A stretch of 47,165 nt of DNA from an uncultured Oxalobacteraceae bacterium (GTDB lineage: Bacteria > Pseudomonadota > Gammaproteobacteria > Burkholderiales > Burkholderiaceae): the NCBI GenBank assembly GCA_946479255.1, contig CAMLFK010000009.1, positions 1 through 47,165 of the forward strand. The letters are read 5' to 3'. Numbering within the stretch: position 1 is the stretch's first letter; the number at the start of each line of letters is the position of its first letter. Under the pieces are notes generated by a model. It was not told where the DNA came from. It searched no databases and saw only the letters and a program-made list of their open reading frames with translations. Of this stretch, positions 7,718 through 15,637 are shown one piece after another. The position numbers and the translations under genes are program-made.

Positions 7718-8824
7718 ATGCACACCCTGATTAATCCTAAATTGCTGCACAAGTCCTCGAGCGACGACGTGCTGATTGCCGATGCCACCGTTCCGTTGCC
7801 CGACTATATACATGCCACTGCCGCGCCAGGGCTCGAAGACCAGCTGCAGTATCTGCTCGCGTTATACCGGCCGCATGATGACACGCACCTGCGTTTGGGG
7901 GGGCTAGATGGCGCCGACCGGTTGGGCGGCATCGAGCACCACGCCGAAAAGCTGAGCGACGGCGAGCGCTGGCTGGCGCTGCGCGCCATCCCGCATCAGC
8001 TCGCCGCCGCGGCGCTGGCCGGGGCGGGCCTGCCGGCTGCCGGCCTGACAGACGACGCAGCAAAGTTCGTTGCCGCTGTGGGCGCGCCGCGCCGCAGCAG
8101 CTCGTACATTTTTCTCAACGAGGCGAACCACTATTTCTTTTACAGGAAAACGCACGACCATGTGCCTGGAATCATGCTGGTCGAAGCCCAGCGGCAGGCG
8201 ATTTATCACCACCTGTACTCCCAGTCGGGGTGGCTGCTTGGCCAGGTCACGGTCAGCCTGAATAACCTGCAGGCGAATTTCTATGATTACGCCAACCTGA
8301 TGTATCCGATCGAGATCGTGGTCGACGATCTGGCGCCCGTGCTTACCCACCGACCCCGCCGTATCCATTACCGCGTGTCGTTCTATCAAAGAGGAAAACT
8401 GATTGCCGTGATCGACAGCGGCGCCACCGTCATCGCGATCGAGAACTTCAAGCAGATCCGCAATACGTTCATGCATGCAGGCGAATGGTTCAAGCCAATC
8501 GACAATTTGATTACCTGCAAAGTGTCCCGTGTGACGCCACCGCAGGACGACAATCCGTCCGAACTGCGTGGCAAGCTTTCAGCAATATCCAAGGCAGGTA
8601 TCCGATTCGAGGCTGCAGCGGGCAAGCCGGCGCTGTTTGGCGAGATGCGCGTCGAGATCGCCAACGGGGATGGCAAGACCTTCGCCGCCAATGCCATTCT
8701 CGAGAGCGTAAGACAGCGTGAATCCACCTGGCGCTTCGACGGGACAAAAAGTGACGACCTTCTGATGCTGGGCATGATTATCGCCAGTGGGTGCGTGTCG
8801 GTCAAGATGGCCAACGCCCACTAG
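7718..8824 (+). CDS. AfsA-type hotdog protein (A-factor biosynthesis family)
   Basis: A 368-residue protein with two AfsA signatures. Near the N-terminus LLHKSSSDDVLIAD matches the family's HK...EVLLT strand. At residues 145-158 a motif reading DHVPGIMLVEAQRQA is the family's hallmark helix. AfsA enzymes join a beta-ketoacyl thioester to dihydroxyacetone phosphate, the first committed step to gamma-butyrolactone and furan signals in Streptomyces. The two signatures here are separated by about 110 residues of less conserved sequence. Start 7718 is preferred over 7697 by similarity, though no strong ribosome binding site is visible. Carrier proteins, KASIII and an SDR in the same operon could supply and reduce the substrate. 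Family likely; the reaction is inferred. Confidence 0.8.
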   Translation: MHTLINPKLLHKSSSDDVLIADATVPLPDYIHATAAPGLEDQLQYLLALYRPHDDTHLRLGGLDGADRLGGIEHHAEKLSDGERWLALRAIPHQLAAAALAGAGLPAAGLTDDAAKFVAAVGAPRRSSSYIFLNEANHYFFYRKTHDHVPGIMLVEAQRQAIYHHLYSQSGWLLGQVTVSLNNLQANFYDYANLMYPIEIVVDDLAPVLTHRPRRIHYRVSFYQRGKLIAVIDSGATVIAIENFKQIRNTFMHAGEWFKPIDNLITCKVSRVTPPQDDNPSELRGKLSAISKAGIRFEAAAGKPALFGEMRVEIANGDGKTFAANAILESVRQRESTWRFDGTKSDDLLMLGMIIASGCVSVKMANAH

Positions 8825-8872
8825 CTTGCGCTACTGCCTAGCGACCGACCAACCACTAGCCGAACAATACTA

Positions 8873-10897
8873 ATGAATCTTTTACATCGTCGCGCCGATA
8901 TTGATGGAATGCGGGCCATTGCCATTCTGGCCGTATTGATATTTCATGTGGCACCTGCCGCCTTGCCAGGCGGGTTTGCCGGGGTCGACGTATTCTTCGT
9001 CATCTCGTCTTACCTCATCACCGGCATCCTGTTCGGCAAGCTGTCGAACAACACGTTTTCGCTGTCCGGTTTTTACTTGAACCGCATCAAACGCATCCTG
9101 CCGATGGCCTTGCTGGTATTCGTCATCGCTGTACTGGTTGCCAGCCAGCTGAATGCATTTTTGCTGTCGAGCGCAAAATATATACCGCTCATGACCTACA
9201 ACAGCCATGTGGCGAGCTATTTTGCGTACGACGAGCAAAAGAACTTCTTCCTCCACTACTGGTCCCTGGCAATCGAAGAACAGTATTACCTGTTCTGGCC
9301 GGGCATAGTCTGGGGACTGTTCGTGCTCGGTGCCAAACTGCGGGTGTCGCCTCGACGCACGATATTCGCGTTCTCGGCGCTGGTGGCGCTCGCCGGGATC
9401 ATCTACGGTGAATACATGGTCCGCGATCCGGTCGCCGTGAATCAAGCCTACTTTTTTTCGTTCCCGCGTTTCGCCGAATTAGCGATCGGCGCTTGCGTGG
9501 CGCTCTCCGAAGCACGCATCAGGAAGGCCATCGGCTCCACGCCGTTGCTATGGATCGGCGGCATCGCCGGACTGCTCTATTCATTTATATTCCTCGATCA
9601 GCATGCCTATCCTGGCTTGCGCAGCCTGGTGCCTTGCCTGAGTACCGCGCTGATCCTGGTCGCGTGCCGCTCGCACGAGGGGCAGGCGTCGCGCATCGCG
9701 CAATTACTGGGCGTCGGGCCGCTGCAGTATACCGGCAAGATATCGTACTCCTTATACCTGTGGCATTGGTTGATTCTGGCGCTGACGCGCTTCCTGACCG
9801 GATCGAACGATCTGTCGATGGGGTTCATTGCCGTTTTCGTCCCCGGGGTCATCGCGCTGTCGGCACTGTCGTATCACTACGTGGAGCTGCCGTTTATTCG
9901 CAAGGAAGTAACCCGGCGGCCTTCCTTCTATTCCACCGCGCTGGCTGTGAATGCGGCGGCCCTGGCGCTGGTCGTGACCTTCGCCGGCGTGGAGGAACTC
10001 AATGTTGCGCCCCTGGTCGGCCGTGAATACGCCAACGTGACCGGCAGCGACGGGCAGAACGCGCATTTGACCGACGGCTGGTTGGCGCCTTGCTGGGATA
10101 ACCATCTTGCCGACCGCTCCATGAAGGCTGTCAACGCGCGCTGCGCCATTGGCGACATTTCCAAGCCGCCGCGAATTCTGATGGTGGGCGATTCCCATGG
10201 CGCTGCGCTGGGTCGCTTTATCGACGAGATTGGAAAACGCGAGCACTTTTCGGTCGCCGCTTACACCGTCGGCGCCTGCCAGATCAGCGAATGGGGTCTA
10301 GCCAAACGGGCGCCGGCGTTCGTGCAAACCGCCCAGCGCATCGAGGATTGTAAAAACATGCTGGACTATGTCAGCGAAAACCATGAGCACTACGACGCCG
10401 TATTCGTTGTCAATGCGTTCAACCTGTTCTCCGGCACCCACAACATTTTTACCGATAGCCGCGATCAGCCTCCGGCATTCGCACGTGATCGTTTGCGCGC
10501 GATCGGGCAGGCAACGCCCCTGGTCTTCTTCCACGACGCTCCCGTCATCGACAGGTCGTTGCAGTATTCACGCTTGCTCGACGAGCTCGGCCTGTCGGTC
10601 GGCGCGTCGGCGGCGCGAGGTGGCGACAGTGGCAATGCGGTGATCAAGGCCTTGAGTGCGCAGATCCCCAACAGCGCGTGGGTGGATCTGTCCGACAGTT
10701 ATGCGAGGTTTGCTGCCACCAAATTCCTGGTGAACAACCGCCCGGTGTATGTCGATACCAGCCACCTGAGCGGCCATGGGGGGAGCGCCTTGTTCAAGGA
10801 CTTTGTGGCCAAACCCGACAATTGCATTTTGTGCAGGGTCGCGGAGCGGGGGACCGGACGGGCCAAGCTTGCCAGCCGGGAGGTAGGACAAAAATAA
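8873..10897 (+). CDS. Membrane acyltransferase with SGNH domain (OafA/YrhL type)
   Basis: A 674-residue two-domain protein. The N-terminal acyltransferase-3 domain (about residues 1-375) opens with RRADIDGMRAIAILAVLIFH and GGFAGVDVFFVISSYLITG and has about ten membrane segments. The C-terminal SGNH-hydrolase-like domain (about 430-660) has the GDSHG block and the late DTSHLSGHG block, so the serine and Asp-x-x-His residues are intact. These proteins move acetyl or other acyl groups across the inner membrane onto glycans or other periplasmic acceptors. Placed in this operon, it could acylate the cluster's product or its envelope target. A homologue of the same architecture lies at 42195-44180 in the polysaccharide locus. 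Confidence 0.87.
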   Translation: MNLLHRRADIDGMRAIAILAVLIFHVAPAALPGGFAGVDVFFVISSYLITGILFGKLSNNTFSLSGFYLNRIKRILPMALLVFVIAVLVASQLNAFLLSSAKYIPLMTYNSHVASYFAYDEQKNFFLHYWSLAIEEQYYLFWPGIVWGLFVLGAKLRVSPRRTIFAFSALVALAGIIYGEYMVRDPVAVNQAYFFSFPRFAELAIGACVALSEARIRKAIGSTPLLWIGGIAGLLYSFIFLDQHAYPGLRSLVPCLSTALILVACRSHEGQASRIAQLLGVGPLQYTGKISYSLYLWHWLILALTRFLTGSNDLSMGFIAVFVPGVIALSALSYHYVELPFIRKEVTRRPSFYSTALAVNAAALALVVTFAGVEELNVAPLVGREYANVTGSDGQNAHLTDGWLAPCWDNHLADRSMKAVNARCAIGDISKPPRILMVGDSHGAALGRFIDEIGKREHFSVAAYTVGACQISEWGLAKRAPAFVQTAQRIEDCKNMLDYVSENHEHYDAVFVVNAFNLFSGTHNIFTDSRDQPPAFARDRLRAIGQATPLVFFHDAPVIDRSLQYSRLLDELGLSVGASAARGGDSGNAVIKALSAQIPNSAWVDLSDSYARFAATKFLVNNRPVYVDTSHLSGHGGSALFKDFVAKPDNCILCRVAERGTGRAKLASREVGQK

Positions 10898-10950
10898 AGC
10901 AGCTGTATTTTCAATGTAAATGGTATTCACAACAGAAAGGTTAAGTAAAA

Positions 10951-11655
10951 ATGAATGTACTGATTATTCACGCTCACCCCGAACCAAAGAGCTTCAATTC
11001 GGCGTTGACCAAAACCGCCACCGCGACACTGCGGGAGGCCGGTCACAGCGTCGTGGTGTCCGATTTGTATGCAATGAACTGGCAGCCGGTATCGGATCGC
11101 CGGAACTTCAGCTCCGTTGCAGACCCTGATTTTTTCAAGCAGCAAGTCGAAGAGCAATCGGCCACCGAATACCACGGGTATGCGGACGATATCCAGGGCG
11201 AGCTCGACAAGATCCAGCAAGCAGATGTGCTGATTTTTCAGTTCCCGCTCTGGTGGGGCGCAATGCCGGCAATCATGAAAGGATGGGTCGATCGCGTGCT
11301 GGCCCTGGGGGTCACTTACCACTATGGCCAATGGTATGACGAAGGCCTGCTCAAGGGGAAACGCGCGATGATCTCTGTGACCACCGGTGGTCCGGAAGGC
11401 ATGTATGAAGTTGACGGCCTGAACGGCGACGTCGACAAGCTGCTCCAGCCGATGCAATACAACATCTTGCGCTTCGTGGGCCTGGACGTGTTACCGCCCT
11501 TTATCAGCTGGGCGCCTGGCAGTGTCGATGATGCAGCGCGAAAAGCGCAACTGGCCGAGTATGCGAGACGTCTGGCGACGCTGGCGGAATGTCAGCCGAT
11601 TTCCTACACGCACTTGCGCGAATATGACCCGGCGACAATGCGGCTTGCGAAATAA
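10951..11655 (+). CDS. NAD(P)H dehydrogenase (quinone)-like flavoprotein
   Basis: A 234-residue flavodoxin-fold protein of the NQO1/KefF/MdaB kind. It starts with MNVLIIHAHPEPKSFNSAL, the FMN/FAD phosphate-binding strand and loop. It then has QFPLWWGAMPAIMKGWVDRV, the isoalloxazine-contact segment, and TTGGPEGMY. It transfers two electrons from NAD(P)H to quinones or quinone-like compounds. AAAGG precedes the ATG. Together with the FAD monooxygenase it hints at a redox-active or quinonoid intermediate, or at self-protection. Confidence 0.85.
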   Translation: MNVLIIHAHPEPKSFNSALTKTATATLREAGHSVVVSDLYAMNWQPVSDRRNFSSVADPDFFKQQVEEQSATEYHGYADDIQGELDKIQQADVLIFQFPLWWGAMPAIMKGWVDRVLALGVTYHYGQWYDEGLLKGKRAMISVTTGGPEGMYEVDGLNGDVDKLLQPMQYNILRFVGLDVLPPFISWAPGSVDDAARKAQLAEYARRLATLAECQPISYTHLREYDPATMRLAK

Positions 11656-11877
11656 GGCGTTGCCGGCAGCGCCGCCTCCAGCGCATTCTCAAGCGCGCAT
11701 TGCGATGGTCGTTTTTGTATAGCACTGGCGCGGCAGCTTGGTCCTGAAGAGCTTTTGCTGCGTTAAGTGCACCGATGTTAACCACCAGCGCTGATCGTCT
11801 GGATCTGGACACAGACGAATCCAGCCGACCAGTGTTGTGCCGGATTGGGGAGTGTATCGACCTCAGTTCACTGAACT

Positions 11878-12576
11878 ATGAAAGTTACTATGAAGCCGTT
11901 TAAAAAACTCCGTGCAATCGCGATCGACACGAATGGCGTACTGCTTAACGATGTCTATAGCGGCGCCATCAAGCAGTTCGTAGAACAACACGGCGGCAGC
12001 TACACCCCGGAGCTGGAACGCATGGTCTTCGGCTCCCCGCACGCGGCCGGAGGACACATCATGGCGACTGCTTGCTGTTTGCCATGGACGTCCCAGGAAA
12101 CCATTGACGCTTTTCTGGCGGTGCAGAAGGAATACGCCAAGACTATGCCAGTGTCGATTAACCCGGGTGCGCTCGAGTTTCTCGAGCGGATGCAGGCGAC
12201 CGGACTGCGGATCACCTCGTATGGGGGCAGCCCGAAGGAAGTCTCGTTTGCCCCCGTGCTGCAGCCTTACGCGCGCTGGTTCGACGCTGAAACGCCGTAC
12301 GTTAACATGGGCGCTTTCCGCCCAGGGATGAAACAGATTGCGAGCGAAGCGATGGGGTGCGCGCTCGACGAAATTATTTTCATCGACGATTTGAATCGCG
12401 TCGCCGATGTATGCCGATCCTTGGGGTGCGGATTCATTGGCATTCCAGGCGCTACCTACCAGCGCCGCCAGATGGTTGACGCGGGGGTCAGGTATGTGTT
12501 CGATTCGCTGGCATCCATCGACCGGGCGTTGCTCGACGAAATTGACAACCGGCTGACCGAACAGTCGCTATGGTAA
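11878..12576 (+). CDS. HAD-fold protein with altered motif I
   Basis: A 232-residue protein with the haloacid-dehalogenase layout. Motif I reads AIDTNGVLL (nucleophile Asp17), where the second aspartate of DxD is Asn19. Motif II is near TSYGG, the conserved basic residue is probably in RPGMKQI, and motif IV is IFIDDLNR (Asp170/Asp171). Loss of the general acid-base Asp in motif I would weaken phosphatase activity and is typical of dehalogenase-like or non-phosphatase members. In butyrolactone pathways a phosphatase removes the DHAP-derived phosphate, so a HAD protein here is suggestive but not proof. ATG 11890 is an alternative start. The 222 nt upstream hold no gene. Confidence 0.72.
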   Translation: MKVTMKPFKKLRAIAIDTNGVLLNDVYSGAIKQFVEQHGGSYTPELERMVFGSPHAAGGHIMATACCLPWTSQETIDAFLAVQKEYAKTMPVSINPGALEFLERMQATGLRITSYGGSPKEVSFAPVLQPYARWFDAETPYVNMGAFRPGMKQIASEAMGCALDEIIFIDDLNRVADVCRSLGCGFIGIPGATYQRRQMVDAGVRYVFDSLASIDRALLDEIDNRLTEQSLW

Positions 12577-12578
12577 GG

Positions 12579-12603
12579 GCATCCGCAGCGGCGTGCCGGA
12601 TGC
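12579..12603. terminator. Hairpin after the HAD gene, possible weak terminator
   Basis: GCATCCG (12579-12585) pairs perfectly with CGGATGC (12597-12603) around an 11-nt loop. It lies directly after the HAD stop codon and before the candidate dapB promoter, a sensible operon end, but there is no T-run. Confidence 0.35.
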
Positions 12604-12614
12604 ATGCGCCCAGC

Positions 12615-12641
12615 GCGACAGCGGCGAAAGCTGTGTATAAT
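12615..12641 (+). promoter_or_regulatory. Candidate sigma-70 promoter for dapB
   Basis: A perfect TATAAT lies at 12636-12641 with GCGACA at 12615-12620 (four of six matches to TTGACA, 15-nt spacer, slightly short). It is about 100 nt upstream of dapB and suggests dapB has its own promoter separate from the cluster operon. Confidence 0.38.
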
Positions 12642-12738
12642 TGCAACCTTGTCCGTTAATCATGCAGGCGGAGCCGACGGAGGTCAGCCGCGCGCGGGCC
12701 CGGCAGCTTCCGGTTTGATCACCAGCTCCTGGAAACCC

Positions 12739-13539
12739 ATGGATCGTTTGAAGATTGCAATTGCCGGCGCCAGCGGGCGCATGGGCCACGTGCTCGTTGA
12801 CGCCATCGGCGCAGCACCCGACGCGGCGTTGGTGGGGGCGCTGGCCAGTGCCGGCTCATCCAGTATCGGCACCGACGCCGGCGCTTTTTCGGGAAAGCCG
12901 ATCGGCGTTGCGATCACGTCCGAGCTCGCCGTTGCTCTGGCCGACGCTCAATTCCTGATCGATTTCACCCGTCCCGAGGCCACGCTCAGGCATCTCGGGT
13001 TTTGCGTTGAACATGGCATCAAGCTGGTCATCGGCACGACCGGATTCGATGATGCGGGCAAAGCGCTCATTGGCGCTGCGGCAGAAAAAACCGCGATCAT
13101 GTTCGCGCCCAACCTGAGCGTCGGTTTCAACGCCATGCTGTTACTGCTTGAGAACGCTGTCAGGAGCATGGGCGAAGGGTACGACATCGAGATTGTCGAA
13201 GCACACCACCGCCACAAGGTCGATGCCCCGTCGGGCACGGCCCTCCAGCTAGGCGCCGTTGTGGCCGACGCGCTCGGTCGCGATATGACGGCGTGCGCGG
13301 TGTACGGCCGCCAAGGCGTCATCGGCGCCCGCGATCCTTCAACCATCGGTTTTGCCACTATTCGGGGCGGTGACATAATTGGCGACCATACGGTGCTGTT
13401 TGCCGGCATCGGCGAGCGGATTGAAATCAGCCATAAATCGAGCAGCCGCGCCTCGTATGCGAACGGCGCCTTACGCGCTGTACGTTTTCTGGCCGACAAA
13501 CGCTGCGGCCTGTTCGACATGAAGGACGTGCTGGCCTGA
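12739..13539 (+). CDS. dapB: 4-hydroxy-tetrahydrodipicolinate reductase
   Basis: A 266-residue DapB, close to the E. coli length of 273. It catalyses the NAD(P)H-dependent reduction step to tetrahydrodipicolinate in the diaminopimelate/lysine pathway. It shows the cofactor loop AGASGRMG at the start, [16 protein letters not shown], and the signature [16 protein letters not shown] with the catalytic histidine pair and lysine. GGAAA lies just before ATG 12739; the longer frame from 12604 has no family match. The context is odd for a housekeeping dapB, as it sits between a small-molecule operon and a phosphopantetheinyl transferase, so it may be a second copy. It is convergent with the next gene, 28 nt apart. 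Confidence 0.93.
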   Translation: MDRLKIAIAGASGRMGHVLVDAIGAAPDAALVGALASAGSSSIGTDAGAFSGKPIGVAITSELAVALADAQFLIDFTRPEATLRHLGFCVEHGIKLVIGTTGFDDAGKALIGAAAEKTAIMFAPNLSVGFNAMLLLLENAVRSMGEGYDIEIVEAHHRHKVDAPSGTALQLGAVVADALGRDMTACAVYGRQGVIGARDPSTIGFATIRGGDIIGDHTVLFAGIGERIEISHKSSSRASYANGALRAVRFLADKRCGLFDMKDVLA

Positions 13540-13567
13540 CGACGTCGCATGTGCGCGTGGCGCTGGT

Positions 13568-14377
13568 CTATGGCCGAAGCCAGGTGGTTTCCACAACCGT
13601 CTCGCTGACCGTCGGCACGGTGGTGCGCACCGTGATGCGCGCCCCCGGGCCGTCCGCGCACAATGCCAGCAAATGATCCGGGGTCGGCCTGCATTGCCAG
13701 AAGCGCCAGCGCTTCGGGTCGTCCTCAAGTCCGGGGTCGATACTCAGGCTGACCGGGCCCGCGGCGGGCAGGTGGACGCTGAAGCGGTTAAGCGGGACCG
13801 ACAGACCCAGGCCGCGCGCCTTGATGTAAGACTCTTTCAATGTCCAGTACTCGAAAAAGCGCAGCTGCTGGTCCGCCTGCGGCAGGCCAGCCAGGTCGGC
13901 CACCTCGGAAGGGGCAAAACACCGCTGGGCCACGCCCAGCGGCGCCTGGCGCCGGGCCAGGTTTTCGACGTCGACACCCAGCTCGCGTTCGCTGCCGACT
14001 GCCAGCGCGATCAGCCCGTGCGTGTGCGAGAGGTTAAAGCGCAGGGCTGGCACCCCATGCCGCGCTGCGATACCGGGGCGCCCGTGCGCATTCCGGTCGA
14101 AGCTCCAAGCGTCGGGCGCGACAGTGGCATAGCGCGACAGCACGGTGCGCACCATGGCGCGCGTGGCAACGTAGCGTAATCGATCGTCAGCCGACGTCAA
14201 GGGAGGAATGTGCGCGCGCTCAGCGTCGTTCAGCAGCGCGTGCATGGCGCTTACCAGGCAGGCATCGTCGAGCGCCTGATAGTGCGTCAGCCACAGGTCG
14301 ATGTGCTGCACGCTGCAATCGAGTGGCGCCTCATTCGGCTCGTAATAAGTCATGGAGATGGTATTCAGGTTGGCCAT
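13568..14377 (-). CDS. 4'-phosphopantetheinyl transferase, Sfp type
   Basis: A 269-residue Sfp/Gsp-family enzyme that moves 4'-phosphopantetheine from CoA to the serine of carrier proteins. Visible motifs are RFNLSHTHG, ELGVDVEN (Mg-binding acid pair) and FEYWTLKESYIKARGLGL (the KESYxKA signature). Position and type fit activation of the two cluster carrier proteins and perhaps the third at 24933-25181, since Sfp-type enzymes accept secondary-metabolite carriers. ATG 14353 is an alternative start. It is transcribed towards dapB and marks the right end of the small-molecule region. Confidence 0.9.
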   Translation of the reverse strand: MANLNTISMTYYEPNEAPLDCSVQHIDLWLTHYQALDDACLVSAMHALLNDAERAHIPPLTSADDRLRYVATRAMVRTVLSRYATVAPDAWSFDRNAHGRPGIAARHGVPALRFNLSHTHGLIALAVGSERELGVDVENLARRQAPLGVAQRCFAPSEVADLAGLPQADQQLRFFEYWTLKESYIKARGLGLSVPLNRFSVHLPAAGPVSLSIDPGLEDDPKRWRFWQCRPTPDHLLALCADGPGARITVRTTVPTVSETVVETTWLRP

Positions 14378-14445
14378 CCGTGAAACGGGTGCATGCGGGT
14401 GCAGGCGGGTGCCGAGTCTAACCCGGACCTGTCATTCTGTTCAAC

Positions 14446-14668
14446 AGGCCGATGCTGAACTTCAAATCGTTCCATGCCGCCCGCTCTGTTCTCGCCGGCG
14501 TTGAGCTCATGCACATGATCCGTAAGGGCCAGTTCGCTATCGATGGCGCTGCGGTCATGTGGTTCGCCGACCAATTTTATGCGCTGGCAGGACGAGTCCG
14601 TCCAGTGTAAGCCAGGGGCATGCTCAGCGCCGAAAAATCCGTCCTGCGCTCAACAACGCGACAGAACC
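14446..14668 (+). mobile_element. IS6-family insertion sequence remnant (3' end)
   Basis: Only the last part of a transposase remains. In the frame ending at stop 14608-14610 it reads RPMLNFKSFHAARSVLAG and then ELMHMIRKGQ, the conserved C-terminus of IS6/IS26-type transposases. About 45 nt after the stop, GCGACAGAACC (14658-14668) is the reverse complement of a typical IS6 terminal repeat (GGTTCTGTCGC). The catalytic N-terminal part and the left repeat are absent, so it cannot move by itself. It marks an old insertion at the junction between the low-GC cluster and the polysaccharide locus. Confidence 0.75.
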
Positions 14669-14738
14669 GGTTGCTTCCGTGCTCGAGAAAATTGCATCGG
14701 ACATCGTGGAGCGCGGTATCGAAATTTAGCGCTTCAAT

Positions 14739-14933
14739 ATGCGAGGTGTACATTCCAAGGCGCCCAACGAAGGTGGCGAGCAGGAACGAGAGCTTGCTTC
14801 ACATTATCGCGGGTGGTCAGAGCAAGCAAAGTTGCCTCGTACCGCAGCGATGTTGGAACGCATGGCGGACGAGTGGGATGCTAACGCAAAACGAGTAGAC
14901 ATCGCAGCAGAACAACGGAAGCTGAAGCGCTAG
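14739..14933 (+). CDS. Small conserved-looking hypothetical protein
   Basis: A 64-residue charged, probably helical protein starting MRGVHSKAPNEGGEQ, with a core WSEQAKLPRTAAMLERMADEWD. The pattern of an aromatic, AxxxRTAxMLxxMAxxWDxxA and a basic tail recurs in short unannotated proteins of proteobacteria, often near mobile DNA. The ribosome binding site is not obvious. It lies 70 nt after the IS6 end. Function unknown; coding status moderately supported by the amino-acid pattern. Confidence 0.45.
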   Translation: MRGVHSKAPNEGGEQERELASHYRGWSEQAKLPRTAAMLERMADEWDANAKRVDIAAEQRKLKR

Positions 14934-15081
14934 ATGGGAGGTGGGTGGCCGCGAAAACTGCTTCCATGCCCATTGTTGATTTGGGCGGAAGCTGCGATTG
15001 GTGGGCATGTGCATCCGGCCGTTCCAAAGCCACTCTTGGGATGATGTCTCCTTTTTGCAACTGCAAAAAAGACATGCGACT

Positions 15082-15096
15082 ACAACACGATGTTGT
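15082..15096. promoter_or_regulatory. Operator-like dyad
   Basis: ACAACA (15082-15087), CGA, TGTTGT (15091-15096) is a perfect dyad. It extends outward as GACT ... AGTC if one extra C is allowed. This shape suits a dimeric regulator. TTGTCA within the right arm also resembles a -35 box, but no matching -10 was found at a good distance. Confidence 0.4.
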
Positions 15097-15362
15097 CAGT
15101 CTGGCAACCCTATTAAACTATGGAAATGCTAAAATCGCACTGCAGCATTTTCACAGTACTCATCAGCTTGCTCGTGCGGACGACGGGCCGCACGGCTGCA
15201 CAGCAATAATTTTTACCGAGAACAGAGCAATCGTCTAAAGAAGGCGACGGATCCTTTTTGCGCCGCATTAAGGGGGGCGGGCTGGCACGCGCAAAATGAT
15301 ATAAAAATAATAACGCAGGGTGGCGGCGATTGTTTCTTTTGAGAAAATTTTGTTGCCTTGTG

Positions 15363-15392
15363 TTGATAATTGGCACGTTTCCGTGATATATT
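15363..15392 (+). promoter_or_regulatory. Extended -10 sigma-70 promoter for the polysaccharide operon
   Basis: TTGATA (15363-15368), an 18-nt spacer, and TATATT (15387-15392), each box one mismatch from consensus. A TG one base before the -10 box gives an extended -10 element. It points at the sugar transferase gene 245 nt downstream. No convincing sigma-54 element was seen in this leader, although PrsR in this operon is a sigma-54 activator. Confidence 0.5.
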
Positions 15393-15543
15393 TTATGTTG
15401 GTACATTGGCAAATTGAAATTCCGAAGAGCAATACATAATAATTTCTAGTCGCAATGAGCCGTGCGCGACAGTAAACATGTTTTAATGGAATGCCTAACC
15501 GACAAGATCTGTTAGGAAAATGAAAATGGCGGGCGACATCAAC

Positions 15544-15572
15544 CAGGAAACAGGATGGTTACCTGTTTCTTG
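15544..15572 (+). promoter_or_regulatory. Leader hairpin upstream of the sugar transferase gene
   Basis: CAGGAAACAGG (15544-15554) pairs with CCTGTTTCTTG (15562-15572) across a 7-nt loop, 11 pairs with one G-U in RNA. It is 65 nt ahead of the start codon and not followed by a T-run, so a translational or processing element is more likely than a terminator. Confidence 0.45.
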
Positions 15573-15637
15573 AAATGGCCGCGCAAAAATGCGGCGACAT
15601 CATTTCCCAGTACGTAAAAAGAATACCGGAGGGTAGC

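Larger units (their letters stand above)
14934..15637. other. Long intergenic/leader region before the polysaccharide operon
   Basis: No gene longer than about 20 codons is convincing here. Contents seen: an inverted repeat TTTTTGC-AACT-GCAAAAA (15052-15069), an operator-like dyad (15082-15096), an AT-rich stretch, an extended -10 promoter candidate (15363-15392) and a strong RNA hairpin (15544-15572). A 17-codon ORF (15520-15573, preceded by TAGGA) overlaps that hairpin and could be a leader peptide. The leader from the predicted promoter to the sugar transferase start is about 240 nt. Confidence 0.5.

Noticed and set aside
15052..15069. TTTTTGCAACTGCAAAAA as an IS6 terminal repeat
   Set aside because: Only TTTGCAAC resembles some IS6 ends and it is about 450 nt from the transposase stop; the true right end fits at 14658-14668.
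14934..15637. Sigma-54 promoter for the PrsR-controlled operon (TGGCAC at 15290 and 15371)
   Set aside because: Neither TGGCAC is followed at the right distance by TTGC; the GG-GC spacing does not fit.
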